From CAWEEP01 sp963808125 (GTDB taxonomy: Bacteria > Chloroflexota > Dormibacteria > Aeolococcales > Aeolococcaceae), in contig CAWEEP010000007.1 of NCBI GenBank assembly GCA_963808125.1, positions 1-64,000 on the forward strand: a DNA stretch of 64,000 bases. The letters are read 5' to 3'. The notes below the pieces were generated by a model. That model was not told the DNA's origin. It saw only the letters and a list, made by a program, of their open reading frames with translations, and searched no databases. Of the stretch, positions 47,634-56,973 are shown one piece after another. A program made the position numbers and the translations under genes. The number at the start of each line of letters is the position of its first letter. Positions within the stretch are counted from its first letter, which is position 1.

Positions 47634-48380
47634 GTGACCGGGCTCCAGCTCGGTGTCGTCGCCGCGGCCGGCTTCGTCGCTGGCGCCGTCAACACCGTCG
47701 CCGGGGGCGGGTCCCTGCTCAGCTTCCCGGCGCTCCTTGGTGCCGGCCTCACCCCCCTCGTCGCCAACATCACCAACACCGTCGGCCTCATCCCCGGCCA
47801 GGCCGCCGGCGCCCAGGGGTACCGGACCGAGTTGCGCGGACAGCGGGTCAGGCTGATCCGGCTGGCCATACCGATGGCCGTGGGCGGCGTCATCGGGGCG
47901 ACGCTCCTCCTCACCACACCGCCCGGCGTCTTCAAGCACGTAGTGCCGTGGCTGATCCTGGCCAGCTGCCTCGCCCTGCTGCTGCAGCGGCGGCTCCTGC
48001 GCATCATGGGTGAGCACCGCGGGGACCAATCAGCTCCGCTTCGCGCCGGCCTCCTCCTCGGCGGCGTGTACGGCGGCTACTTCGGGGCCGCGCTCGGCAT
48101 CATGCTGCTCGCCCTGCTGGCCCTCTTCATCCAAGATCGCCTGCAGCGTCTCAACGCCGCCAAGGTGGTGCTGAGCGGCATGGTCAACGTCATCGCCGCC
48201 GTCGCCTTCGTGATCTTCGGTCCCGTGAACTGGCTGTGCGCCCTGGTGCTCGGCTGCGGCTCGCTGATGGGGGGGAGGCTGGGCGCCCACCTCGGCCGGC
48301 GCATCCCCGCCGAGGCGCTGCGCGTCGGCGTCGCCGTGGTCGGTGCCGGCGTGGCGGTGAAGCTGCTCGTCTTCCCCTGA
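47634..48380 (+). CDS. TauE/SafE-family sulfite/anion exporter
   Basis: 248 residues, about eight helices. GFVAGAVNTVAGGGSLLSFP and LTPLVANITNTVGLIPGQAA are the first TauE repeat; LLGGVYGGYFGAALGIMLLA and LQRLNAAKVVLSGMVNVIAA the second. The family exports sulfite, sulfoacetate or other organic anions. GTG 47634 starts it. Specificity is unknown. Confidence 0.88.
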   Translation: MTGLQLGVVAAAGFVAGAVNTVAGGGSLLSFPALLGAGLTPLVANITNTVGLIPGQAAGAQGYRTELRGQRVRLIRLAIPMAVGGVIGATLLLTTPPGVFKHVVPWLILASCLALLLQRRLLRIMGEHRGDQSAPLRAGLLLGGVYGGYFGAALGIMLLALLALFIQDRLQRLNAAKVVLSGMVNVIAAVAFVIFGPVNWLCALVLGCGSLMGGRLGAHLGRRIPAEALRVGVAVVGAGVAVKLLVFP

Positions 48381-48384
48381 CGCG

Positions 48385-48402
48385 GCCGCCCGGAAGCGGC
48401 CA
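48385..48402. terminator. Hairpin between convergent genes
   Basis: GGCCGC-CCGGAA-GCGGCC, perfect six-pair stem five bases after the TauE stop and before the convergent anti-sigma-like gene end. No T-run. Confidence 0.45.
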
Positions 48403-48475
48403 CATCTGGGAAAATGACGCGCTGGAGCGGGTTCCGGGGAGACCGCCCCACGCCATTGGGAAGAGGAGATTTCTG

Positions 48476-50016
48476 CTAGATCCGTCCGAACGGCGCCGAG
48501 GCGAGAGCGAACGATTTCAGGTCGACGCCCGCCGGGGCGAGCAGGCTGATACCGCCGTTCGCATCGACCAGTGCCAGGTAACCGTCGATCTCGATCATGA
48601 AGCTGGCGCCGGTCGGCGCCGCCACCGCATCGACTCCGACGGCGTCGGGGATCACCACGCTGCGGACCACGCGCCCTGCGCATCGACAAGCTCGAGCGTC
48701 GTCTGCGTGGCATCTGCGTTGTCATCGCCGATGAGGATCCGCGTCCCGTCAGCGCTCAGCGCCGGGACGGTGGGGCAGGACAGGGGCATTGACACCGGGA
48801 CCGGCTCACCCAACACCGTCTGGAGGATCGAAACGCCCCCGCAGCCGGGAACCTTGAGATCCCAGAAGTACTCCGTGGCGAGGCTGCCATCCTCCGAACC
48901 CACTGACCACGGCTGTCCGCCGTCCGGGCGGGCCGGCTGCTGCCGGTAGAGGACCTTGCCGGTGGAGAGCTGGATGGCTCAGACGACTTCGGCGTCGTCG
49001 AGCTGTGGTTGGGAGACCTGGACCCCCGAGGCCTTGGCGGATGGCGTGGCGCCAGCGGAGGCCGATTCACTGGCAGACGCCGAAGCCGTCGCGGACGGCG
49101 ACGGCGTGGCGGAGGGCGCACCCGAGGCGTGGTAGACGACGGCCGTGTCGGTGGCGGGATCGCAGGCGTCCACCGAGGTGGATCCGAGGGCGGCCATGTC
49201 GGTGGAAGGCTCGCCGGTGGCGATGGTCGCGGTTATTGTCTTCTCGCCGTTCAGCTTCACCACCTCGAGCGTGAGGCTCGCGTCACTCTGGTTGGGCGTC
49301 TCCCCCGGAATGCTTTCGTTCAGAACCTGGGTCGGCCCGGCGACGCAGACCCCCGTGTCATTGCTCAGCCACTGAACCTCCACCATCAATATGCCTCCCA
49401 CACCGACGGGGCTGAGCGACGAGAGCGTAGTCACCGTGTGCCCGGTCTCATCGATGACCGTCCCGTCGTCGAGCGGGGCCCGGGTGCCGTCCGGACTGAT
49501 AGCCTCGATGGCGGCCGGAAGGCGCTGTCCGATGATCGTCGACCTCTCCGGCAATTGGAACTGGTAACGGAGGGTGCCGGTCCAGTCCAGGACGTCGACC
49601 CGCTCGGTGACGGTCTGGCACGGCGTCGTTGTGGGAGTGGCGAGGGCCGGAAAGGCCGGGGCGGAGTAGGTGCAGCTGCCCATGGTCGGCGCCACCGTCG
49701 TGCTCGTCATCCAGACGTCGTTCGTGCTGCCCTTCGCCACCGGCACGGCGGAGACGCCGGCGGTCAGGGCGGCACCGACGGCCGCGTGCTCGTTCGACGA
49801 CGGCGTGCCGTGCAGGAAGAGGAAGCCCCCCGCGAGTGCCACCACCAGGGCAATCGAGAGGGCGCCGCTGAGCACGGCTGAACGCACCCGGCGGGAGTGC
49901 CAGGAGTGCTGCCGCAGCCGCACCTCGACACGCGGCTCGAAACCGACGGAGGCGGCCAGAGGGCCGAGCGCCTCGCGCAGCCGCGCCCGGACATCCTCGT
50001 CGTTGTGCAAGCTCAT
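48476..50016 (-). CDS. Membrane anti-sigma-like protein with long extracytoplasmic domain (nonsense and frameshift)
   Basis: ATG 50016 overlaps the ECF sigma stop and has GGAGG seven bases upstream. MSLHNDEDVRARLREALGPL is a short cytoplasmic helix region, SAVLSGALSIALVVALAGGF the membrane helix, then a long beta-rich outside domain and a Ser/Ala/Thr-rich linker. A TGA at 48979-48981 interrupts exactly where Trp is expected (AEVV-stop-AIQLSTGKVLYRQ), and the same frame continues GGQPWSVGSEDGSLATEYFW. A frameshift near 48678 leads to SFMIEIDGYLALVDANGGIS and the true end at 48476. A position next to an ECF sigma supports an anti-sigma role; the outside domain may be a propeller-like sensor. 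Confidence 0.65.
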
Positions 50017-50562
50017 CTCGGCACCTCCGCAGCATCGAGCGCCGCCCTGAGGGCGGCGGTGGCACGGGAAACCCGCACTTGGCGGCGCTCTCCGAGCAGC
50101 CGAGTGAATCGGCCACAGCGGCGAACGGCAGATCGAGGTAGAAGCGCAGCGCCAGCGCCGACCGATACCCGTCCGGCAGCCCACGCAGGGCTCGGCGCAC
50201 GTCCATGCCCGTGGCAAGGTCCACCTCCGCTGCGGAAGGGTCGCCGCGCGGCTCCCCCAGCCGGAAGACGCGGGCCCACCGACGGCGCCGGCCTACCCTG
50301 CATCGGTTGACGACGATGCCGAAGAACCATGGGCCCATCTCCGTGCCGGGCCGGCGGTTCCCCGGAGGTCCCCGGCGCGGAGCGCCGCCTCCTGGACGGC
50401 GTCCTCGGCGAGCGCCGGATCCATGAGCATGGCGACCGCCAACCGGTGGGCGGGGAGAAGAAGCGGCGCCAGCTCCCGCTCGAAGGTGGTGGCCTCGGCA
50501 CAGCCCGAGGAGCCGGCGAGGGCTGACGGCATCGCCTTATCCAGCTCTGCGGAGGTGCTCAT
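50013..50562 (-). CDS. ECF-type RNA polymerase sigma factor (two frameshifts)
   Basis: ATG 50562 gives MSTSAELDKAMPSALAGSSG. Region 2: LLLPAHRLAVAMLMDPALAE, DAVQEAALRA, then (next frame) MGPWFFGIVVNRCRVGRRRR. Region 4: LRGLPDGYRSALALRFYLDL, PFAAVADSLGCSESAAK, then (third frame) RVSRATAALRAALDAAEVPR. Frame changes lie near 50335 and 50090. The restored protein is about 182 residues, normal for ECF sigmas. It likely responds to an envelope signal through the coupled membrane protein downstream. Confidence 0.85.
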
Positions 50563-50617
50563 GCCCGTATGCGGAATTCAGGGGCGGAAAGTCTCGCCGC
50601 CGGCGGAGGGGACCCGC

Positions 50618-51250
50618 TCAGGCGTCCGGAGCGGGCGTGGCCTCGGCGGCCGCCGGCTCGAACGGATCCTCGATCGGCGCCAGCGCCTGCCGCACCAACT
50701 CCGGGACCGGAGCGGCCAGGTTGGCCAGCGCCACCACCACGAGGAGCGCGCCCACCCACCAGAACCCGGGGTCCGGGGCGCTCGAGACGAGACCACCGGG
50801 AATGCCGAAGTGCGCCTCGAGAACGCCGGCCATGCGCATGCTGTTGAAGAAGAGAAGGGCGGCCGCCAGCAGGCAGAAGCCGGTCGTCATCCCCCTATAC
50901 CACCGCCGCCCCCAGGCGCTGGCCGCCGCGGCGCCAGAATGGCGATCGCCGCCAGGACCACCCGGGGCTGCCATCCACGTCGCCTCCGGCAGCGTCACAA
51001 CGTCGGTGAGGCAGCCGTGGTTGACGGATGGGGCTCCGCCCAGGGCGAGGACGATGCCGGTGTAACCAGCGATGCCCCCGTTGACGCAGCCGGCGGGGAG
51101 TCCACCCGAGCCCGGGAGTTGTTGCAGCTCCTTGATCAGCGCCGGGTCGAAACCGATGCGGACCATGCTGACGCCGAAGGCGCCGAGGGCCGCGATGAGG
51201 AGCAGGACCGAGGCGGCGCGGAGCACTCGGAACCGGCGGGAGGTTGCCAT
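50618..51250 (-). CDS. Hypothetical multi-pass membrane protein
   Basis: About 210 residues from ATG 51250: MATSRRFRVLRAASVLLLIA, a helix (LGAFGVSMVRIGFD), an outside loop with Cys (PAGCVNGGIAGYTGIVLALG), then GMTTGFCLLAAALLFFNSMR and WWVGALLVVVALANLAAPVP as further helices, and an acidic Pro/Ala tail. The glycine/alanine stretch at residues about 97-115 may hide a frameshift. No family recognised. An ATG at 51268 is an alternative start. Confidence 0.6.
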   Translation of the reverse strand: MATSRRFRVLRAASVLLLIAALGAFGVSMVRIGFDPALIKELQQLPGSGGLPAGCVNGGIAGYTGIVLALGGAPSVNHGCLTDVVTLPEATWMAAPGGPGGDRHSGAAAASAWGRRWYRGMTTGFCLLAAALLFFNSMRMAGVLEAHFGIPGGLVSSAPDPGFWWVGALLVVVALANLAAPVPELVRQALAPIEDPFEPAAAEATPAPDA

Positions 51251-51401
51251 GGTCACGGGCGACACCATACAGCCCGGCGGGGCGGGGTCATGGAGGTTGG
51301 CGAGCGGCGGCATCGGGCCTCCCCCGTGTAATCTCGGCGTGCCCACGCCCGCAAGGAGCAGGACACCCCAGGTCGGGTGATGACAGGAGTGGAGGACGGC
51401 C

Positions 51402-52097
51402 GTGAAGGGGTGGCAGCGTCTCGTCCTGGTCGCCTCGCTGGTGGCCGTATCCGGCTGCGGCCTCGCCGGGCAGGGCACGCCGAAGCCGACCGCCACGGCA
51501 CCACCGGGTTCGATCTACTCAGACAACTTCACCAACCCCAAGAGCGGCTGGCCGGTGACCTCCACCTCGGGCTATTCGACCCGCTACCTCTCCGGACCCG
51601 GCGGTTCCAGCTACGAGATGAAGGTGAGCGGTCAGACCGCCATCCTCGCGCCGGCTCCGACATCCTCCACGCTGCCGCAATCGGTGCGAGTGACCGTGGG
51701 CGTCGCCGAGACGGGGGCTGGCACGGACAGCCATCTCGGTCTGGACTGCGATTACGGCGGCACCGACTACGTTCTCCAGGTGGGCGGTGAGGGGTACTTC
51801 GGCATCATCAAGCTGAGCGATGGCGTCCTCGTCGCCGACCTGGCCAACTCCCTTGCGCTGGGGCCGAGCCAGGCGGTGATGAGCCCGCCCGCCATCAACC
51901 AGCTCAGCGCCAGTTGCATCGACGCCGCGGGGTCGATCTCCCTCACCCTGAGCGTCAACGGCACCCAGGTCGCCGCCGCCACGGACAGCAACGCGCAGGC
52001 CGCCACCGCCAAGCTGCTGGTCAAGCTCCGCGACGAGCCCGGGAGCCAGGCGTCGCAGGCGCTGTTCTCGGACTTCACCATCTACGGGGCCGGCTGA
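51402..52097 (+). CDS. Secreted lipoprotein with jelly-roll-like domain
   Basis: 231 residues from GTG 51402 (GGAGG upstream). MKGWQRLVLVASLVAVSGCG is a lipoprotein signal with lipobox VSGC. The mature part (YSDNFTNPKSGWPVTSTSGY, SVRVTVGVAETGAGTDSHLG, LGLDCDYGGTDYVLQVGGEG) resembles the beta-sandwich of DUF1080/LamG-type proteins that begin FSDxFxNxxSGW. Probably an envelope protein; ligand unknown. It precedes the LprG-like gene by 10 bases. Confidence 0.7.
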   Translation: MKGWQRLVLVASLVAVSGCGLAGQGTPKPTATAPPGSIYSDNFTNPKSGWPVTSTSGYSTRYLSGPGGSSYEMKVSGQTAILAPAPTSSTLPQSVRVTVGVAETGAGTDSHLGLDCDYGGTDYVLQVGGEGYFGIIKLSDGVLVADLANSLALGPSQAVMSPPAINQLSASCIDAAGSISLTLSVNGTQVAAATDSNAQAATAKLLVKLRDEPGSQASQALFSDFTIYGAG

Positions 52098-52106
52098 GGC
52101 ACGCGG

Positions 52107-52790
52107 ATGAACGGTCGCCTCCCCCTCGGGTTCGCAACCGCGGCCGTCCTGCTCGTCGCGGCCTGCGGCTACACCGGCCCGCCCGCGTCGACGCTCCTGC
52201 AGCGGGCGGCCACGACCTTCGACGGCACGCAGTCCTTCCACGTCGTCCTCAGCAGCGAAAACGTGGCCGGGAGCGGCACGCTGCTGACCGGCGCCGTCGG
52301 CGACGCGGCACGCCCGGACGGCTTCGCCGGCACGCTGGACGTGACCGAGTCCGGGCTGCCGCTCCAGATTGGCGTCGTCTCCGCCAGCGGCAGCTTCTAC
52401 GCCCGCCTCCCCTTCGCCACCGTCTACGTGAAGGCCGATCCGACACAGTACGGGTTCGCCGACCCGGGGCGCCTGCTCGATCCCACTACGGGGATCTCCA
52501 CCCTGATCACCGGGGCACGCCACGCCAGCGTGTCCGGCGAGGTGCGACAGGACGGCGAGACCCTGGTGCAGGTGAACGCCCAGGTGCCGGGGACGCTCGT
52601 GGCGGCTTTGCTCACCGACGCCGATCCCAGTCATGGCGTCGCCATCACCTTCAGCATCGACCCCGGCACCGACCAGGTCCGCCAGGTCGACCTCACTGGC
52701 CCCCTCTTCGAGAAGGGGGACCAGAGCACCTATCACCTGGTTCTCGACAAGTATGGCGAGAACATGAGCATCACCCCGCCCCCAACGTGA
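52107..52790 (+). CDS. LprG/LppX-family lipoprotein
   Basis: 227 residues: MNGRLPLGFATAAVLLVAAC (lipobox VAAC), then TLLQRAATTFDGTQSFHVVL, GTLDVTESGLPLQIGVVSAS, FYARLPFATVYVKADPTQYG, PGRLLDPTTGISTLITGARH and VDLTGPLFEKGDQSTYHLVL. This is the LppX_LprAFG fold, whose members carry acylated lipids in a hydrophobic pocket. The stop overlaps an MFS transporter start (GTGA), the same pairing as lprG-Rv1410c (P55) in mycobacteria. Lipid transport toward the outer envelope is inferred from that. Confidence 0.82.
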   Translation: MNGRLPLGFATAAVLLVAACGYTGPPASTLLQRAATTFDGTQSFHVVLSSENVAGSGTLLTGAVGDAARPDGFAGTLDVTESGLPLQIGVVSASGSFYARLPFATVYVKADPTQYGFADPGRLLDPTTGISTLITGARHASVSGEVRQDGETLVQVNAQVPGTLVAALLTDADPSHGVAITFSIDPGTDQVRQVDLTGPLFEKGDQSTYHLVLDKYGENMSITPPPT

Positions 52791-54621
52791 GCACGGACCG
52801 ACCCGGGACCGCCGAGGCGGGCGTCCCACCCCGTTCGGGATGGCGGCTCGGCTTCGCCGCGGCACTGGTGATGTTGGCGGCGGCCGACACGTACGTGGTC
52901 GTCCTTGCTCTGCCGTCGATCATGGCCGGGATCGGCCTGAGCCTCGATCATCTGGAGGCGGCCACCCCCATCGTCAGCGGCTTCCTGCTCGGCTACGTGG
53001 CCCTCCTGCCCCTCCTCGGACGGCTCTCCGACCGGGTGGGCCGGGCGCCCGTCTTCGCCGGCTGCCTGGTCGTGTTCGCCTTCGGTTCACTGGTCACGGC
53101 TTCGGCGCAGGACCTGACCGGAGCCGTGGTGGGCAGGGCCCTGCAGGGCGCCGGCGGCGGCGGCCTCGTGCCCGTGACCCTGGCCATCGTCGCCGACCTC
53201 TGGCCTGCCGGCCGCCGGGGCGTCCCCCTCGGCGTGGTCGGCGCCGTCCAGGAACTGGGCTCGGTGCTCGGCCCCCTCTACGGAGCGGCCATCCTCACCA
53301 TCTCGACCTGGCGGCTGATCTTCTCGCTCAATCTACCCCTGGCGGCCATCCTCGGCGCCGGCTTCCTCCTGGCCCGGCCGCTTCCGCCCCCAGGAGCGGC
53401 GGCGGGACAGCGCCGCCAGCCGGACGCCGCCGGCGCCCTGCTCCTCGGCATCGCCCTCTGCGCCGGAGCGCTCGCCATCGCCGCGCCGGGGGTCCTTGCC
53501 GAGAGCCTCGTCTGGGGGAGTCCTGTACTCCCCGCTGCTGGGGGGTTCGGCCTGGACGACCCCAATGGCCCTGGCCGCCCTCACCGCCACCGCCCTCTTC
53601 TGCGGGTGGGAGGCCACCGGCAACGCCGCTGCGACGAGGCTCCTCCCCATGCGGCGGCTCCCCGCCCTGTGGCAGCAGCTCGACGGGCTCGGCGGGCTCC
53701 TCCTCGCCACGCTGCTGGGCTGCATCGTCGTCAGCTTCTCCACTGCCGACCCCCGCCAGGCTCTTGTCTCGCCCGCCGCCATCTTCCTCCTGCCCGTCGG
53801 GGCGCTCGTTCTCGCCGCCTTCGTGGTCCGGGAGCGCCGCTCCGCGCGGGCGCTGGTGCCGCTGCGGGAGATCGGCCACCCCGGCCGCCCTGGGGGCCCT
53901 GCTCACCAACCTAGCGATCGGCGCCGCGCTGATGGCCGCCCTGGTGGACGTACCCATCTTCGCCAGGGCCACCGCGGACCCCAACTCACAGTTGGCGGCC
54001 GCCCTGGTCCTCGTCCGCCTCCTGGTCGCGATCCCGGTCGGGGCACTGGCCGGCGGCCTTCTGTGCGAGCGCTTCGGCTACCGCCTCACGACGGCGGCGG
54101 GGATGGCCCTGTCCACGGCGATGTTCGTCCTCATGGCGAGATGGGGGACGACCTCGATCGGCTCGGGGTTCCGTCCCAGCGACCCGGTGCTGGTCGGCTG
54201 CGGGCTGGGCTTCGGGCTCGCCATCGCCCCCATCAACGCGGCCATCCTCGGCGCCGTGTCCCAGGCGCGGCACGGGCTGGCCGCCGCCCTCGTGGTGGTG
54301 GCCCGCATGATGGGCATGCTGGTGGGTGTGTCGCTGCTGACGGCGATCGGGCTGCACGCCTTCTACCAGGACATCGCCACCGTCCCCTCCCCGGCCGCCC
54401 TCTGCCCGGACCACCCGCTCAGCTGTTCCTCCTACAACACGCTGTTGCAGTCCGCGCTCCTCAACGATTTGCGCACGGTGTTCCTCGCCGCGGCGGTGTG
54501 CACCGCCCTGGCCGGCGTGGTCGGCGGGTTGATGCTCCGGCGGTGCGGCGACCGCCGGGCCAACGCGATGGAGGCGGCGCTCGGGAGCGTAGGGCGGGCA
54601 CCGCCTCTGATTCGGACATAG
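52787..54621 (+). CDS. MFS transporter, P55/DHA2-like, partner of LprG-like protein (two frameshifts)
   Basis: About 610 residues over three frames. MLAAADTYVVVLALPSIMAG (helix 1 with Asp), LGRLSDRVGRAPVFAGCLVV (motif A), GRALQGAGGGGLVPVTLAIV, VGAVQELGSVLGPLYGAAIL (motif C-like), later ALMAALVDVPIFARATADPN, LLCERFGYRLTTAAGMALST and AIAPINAAILGAVSQARHGL. Fourteen or so helices fit DHA2 exporters. Frame changes near 53510 and 53885. GTG 52787 overlaps the lipoprotein stop. Role by context: lipid or drug export working with the lipoprotein, as in the mycobacterial P55 system. Confidence 0.85.
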
Positions 54622-54652
54622 ACTTCGGCTCCATGCCGGCACGTCTCCGACC

Positions 54653-56023
54653 GTGCCTCCCCGTCTCGACATCGATCGCGTGCTCGAGCTGCTCCGGCTT
54701 ACCGCCGGGGAGCTGGGGATCGAGGCCTATCTGGTGGGCGGCTTCGTCCGCGACCGGCTGCTCGGCCGCGAGGGCAAGGACATCGACCTGGTGGTCGTCG
54801 GCGGCAGCGGGCTGCGCCTGCTGGAAGAGGTGGCCGCCAAGCTCGGTTGGCCCCGGCCGGCCGTCTTCGAGCGCTTCGGCACCGCCCAAGTGCGTGGCGG
54901 CGACATCGTCGTGGAGGTGGTCCAGGCCCGCGCCGAACGGTACGACCCCGAGTCGCGCAAGCCCGACGTCCGGCCCGGAAGCCTGGAGGACGACATCCGG
55001 CGGCGCGACTTCACCGTCAACGCCCTGGCGCAGAGCCTGGACGGGCGGGTCCTCGACCTGACAGGACAAGGGCTCGACGACCTCCGCGACGGTGTCCTCC
55101 GCACTCCGCTGGACCCGGCGGACACCTTCTCCGAAGACCCCCTCCGGATGTTCCGCGCCGCCAGGTTCGTTGCGCAGCTCGGCTTCCGCCTCGCCGGCGG
55201 CCTCCCCGAGGCGATGCGGGCCATGGCCCACCGTGCCACCATCCTCTCGTCCGAGCGGGTTCGCGACGAGGTGTGCCGCCTCCTTGTCTCGCCGCATCCC
55301 CGTGAGGGCATGGACACGCTCCTGGACACCGGCCTGATCGGTGTCGCCATCCCCGAGCTGCTCCCCATGGTGGGGCTGGAGCAGGGGGGATGGCATCTCT
55401 ACGACGTCTGGGGGCACACGGTGCGGGCCGTCGAGCTCGCGCCGCCCGATCTGGTCACGCGCCTCGGCTGCCTCTTCCACGATGCCGGCAAGCTGGAGAC
55501 GCATGCCATCGCCCCCGACGGGAGGCACACCTTCTATGACCACCCCCGTGCCGGAGCAGGGATGGCGCAGGCGGTCATGACCCGCCTGCGCTTCAGCACC
55601 GACGAGATTTCCCAGGTGTCGAGCCTTGTGCTCCACCACATGTGGCCGATCCAATACCGCCCCGACCAGGTCGGCGACGGGGCGGTGCGGCGCTTCATCC
55701 GCACGATCGGTCCGCTGCGGTCGCGGCTCCTGGAGGTGGCCCGTGCCGACACCCGCGCCTCCGCCTTCGAGGACGTCGGGGCGATTGACGAGCTGGAGGA
55801 GAGGATGGCCCGGCTCGAACTCGGACAACCGGGTGACCCGCCTCAAGCCGCCGCTCGGCGGGCGCGAGCTGATGAGGATGGCGGGGAGGCACGGCGGTCC
55901 GTGGGTGGGCAAGGCGCAGCGGGCTTCGGTGGAGGCAGTCCTCGATGGCGACTCCCCGGCGACGATCCCGAGGCGGCCCGTGCCTGGCTGACCGCCCATC
56001 CGGACCTTCTTGCCGGCGTCTGA
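54653..56023 (+). CDS. CCA tRNA nucleotidyltransferase/poly(A) polymerase family (compensated frameshifts)
   Basis: Class II nucleotidyltransferase with an HD domain. YLVGGFVRDRLLGREGKDID and LVV hold the GG and DxD catalytic motif; RRRDFTVNALAQSLDGRVLD and DPLRMFRAARFVAQLGF follow; HTVRAVELAPPDLVTRLGCL, FHDAGK is the HD site. Two opposite frameshifts (about 55815 and 55965) replace the intended LKPPLGGRELMRMAGRHGGP segment with a nonsense stretch before the frame returns at AARAWLTAHPDLLAGV. It adds or repairs tRNA CCA ends. GTG 54653 starts it; about 457 residues. Confidence 0.9.
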   Translation: MPPRLDIDRVLELLRLTAGELGIEAYLVGGFVRDRLLGREGKDIDLVVVGGSGLRLLEEVAAKLGWPRPAVFERFGTAQVRGGDIVVEVVQARAERYDPESRKPDVRPGSLEDDIRRRDFTVNALAQSLDGRVLDLTGQGLDDLRDGVLRTPLDPADTFSEDPLRMFRAARFVAQLGFRLAGGLPEAMRAMAHRATILSSERVRDEVCRLLVSPHPREGMDTLLDTGLIGVAIPELLPMVGLEQGGWHLYDVWGHTVRAVELAPPDLVTRLGCLFHDAGKLETHAIAPDGRHTFYDHPRAGAGMAQAVMTRLRFSTDEISQVSSLVLHHMWPIQYRPDQVGDGAVRRFIRTIGPLRSRLLEVARADTRASAFEDVGAIDELEERMARLELGQPGDPPQAAARRARADEDGGEARRSVGGQGAAGFGGGSPRWRLPGDDPEAARAWLTAHPDLLAGV

Positions 56024-56053
56024 GGCCGCGGCCCGGGGCTTCATGGGTCCGCG

Positions 56054-56059
56054 TAGAAT
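56054..56059 (+). promoter_or_regulatory. TAGAAT -10-like box before the DUF1232-rplI-dnaB run
   Basis: TAGAAT ends nine bases before ATG 56069 with no ribosome site. A near-consensus -10 hexamer, consistent with a leaderless transcript of this operon. Confidence 0.5.
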
Positions 56060-56068
56060 CGGTCGTCC

Positions 56069-56530
56069 ATGTTCCACCGGGTGCGCTGGTTCAAGCGCCT
56101 GGTCCGCGACCTGCCGCAGCAGCTGAGGCTCGCCTACTGCCTCTTCCGCGACCCGCGCGTGCCCCTCGCGGCAAAGGCCGGGGTCGCCGCCGCCCTCGGG
56201 CTCATCCTCACCCCGGTCATCGACATCCCCGAGGACGTGCCCCTGCTCGGCGAGCTGGACGTGGTTGCCCTGACCCTGCTGACACTGAGGCTCTTCATCG
56301 TGATCAGCCCGCCCGAGGTCGTGGCCGAGCAGGAGCAACTCATCATCGAGCAGCGCAGCCGCTTCGATGAGGACCTCCAGGCCGGGGGCAGGCTGGCCAC
56401 GGCGATATGGCGCCGGCTGCGCCCCCCGAAGGCGGACGAGCCCGGCGACGGGTGGTGGATCGACGCAAGCGGTAACGGAGCGGAAGGTGGCGCCGACCGG
56501 GCGCCCGAGAGGAGCGGCGTGCACGCATGA
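56069..56530 (+). CDS. DUF1232 (YkvA-like) membrane protein
   Basis: 153 residues. LPQQLRLAYCLFRDPRVPLA leads into a hydrophobic core GLILTPVIDIPEDVPLLGEL, DVVALTLLTLRLFIV, which is the DUF1232 pattern (YxxxPxDxIPDxxPxxGxxDD). The C-terminal 60 residues are polar. Function is not established. The stop overlaps rplI (ATGA). Confidence 0.82.
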   Translation: MFHRVRWFKRLVRDLPQQLRLAYCLFRDPRVPLAAKAGVAAALGLILTPVIDIPEDVPLLGELDVVALTLLTLRLFIVISPPEVVAEQEQLIIEQRSRFDEDLQAGGRLATAIWRRLRPPKADEPGDGWWIDASGNGAEGGADRAPERSGVHA

Positions 56531-56973
56531 AGGTCTATTTCCTGAAAGAGGTTCCGGGAACCGCGCACGCCGGGGAGGTCAAGGAGGTCGCGCCAGGCCA
56601 CGCTCGCAACTTCCTGTTCCCCAACAAGGTGGCGGTGGCCGCCGACGACAAGATGGTGGAGCAGATCCGCCAGCGCGAGGAGGCGACGCGCCGCCGCGCC
56701 GAGAAGGCGCTCACCGACGCCAGGGAGCTGAGCGTCCGGCTGCGCAAGCTGACCGTCACCATTTACGCCAAGACGGGTGAGGCGGGCCGGTTGTTCGGCT
56801 CGGTCACCAACGCCGACATCGCCCAGCAGCTGAAGCGCGAGGCCGGTGTCGAGATCGACAAGCGCAAGATCGCCGTCGACCCGCCGATCAAGTCCCTCGG
56901 ACCTCACGAGGTGGAGATCGAGCTGCATCCGGAGGTCACGGAAACACTCCGCATCGTCGTCGCCGCGAGGTGA
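56527..56973 (+). CDS. rplI: 50S ribosomal protein L9
   Basis: 148 residues, normal length. MKVYFLKEVPGTAHAGEVKE, VAPGHARNFLFPNKVAVAAD is the N-terminal rRNA-binding lobe; a long Lys/Arg-rich connecting helix and the C-terminal lobe (TGEAGRLFGSVTNADIAQQL, GPHEVEIELHPEVTETLRIV) follow. It overlaps both neighbours (ATGA and GTGA), the common rplI-dnaB order. Confidence 0.96.
   Translation: MKVYFLKEVPGTAHAGEVKEVAPGHARNFLFPNKVAVAADDKMVEQIRQREEATRRRAEKALTDARELSVRLRKLTVTIYAKTGEAGRLFGSVTNADIAQQLKREAGVEIDKRKIAVDPPIKSLGPHEVEIELHPEVTETLRIVVAAR

Noticed and set aside
48979..48981. TGA recoded as Trp genome-wide
   Set aside because: TGA ends most genes here, many through ATGA/GTGA overlaps, so it is a normal stop.
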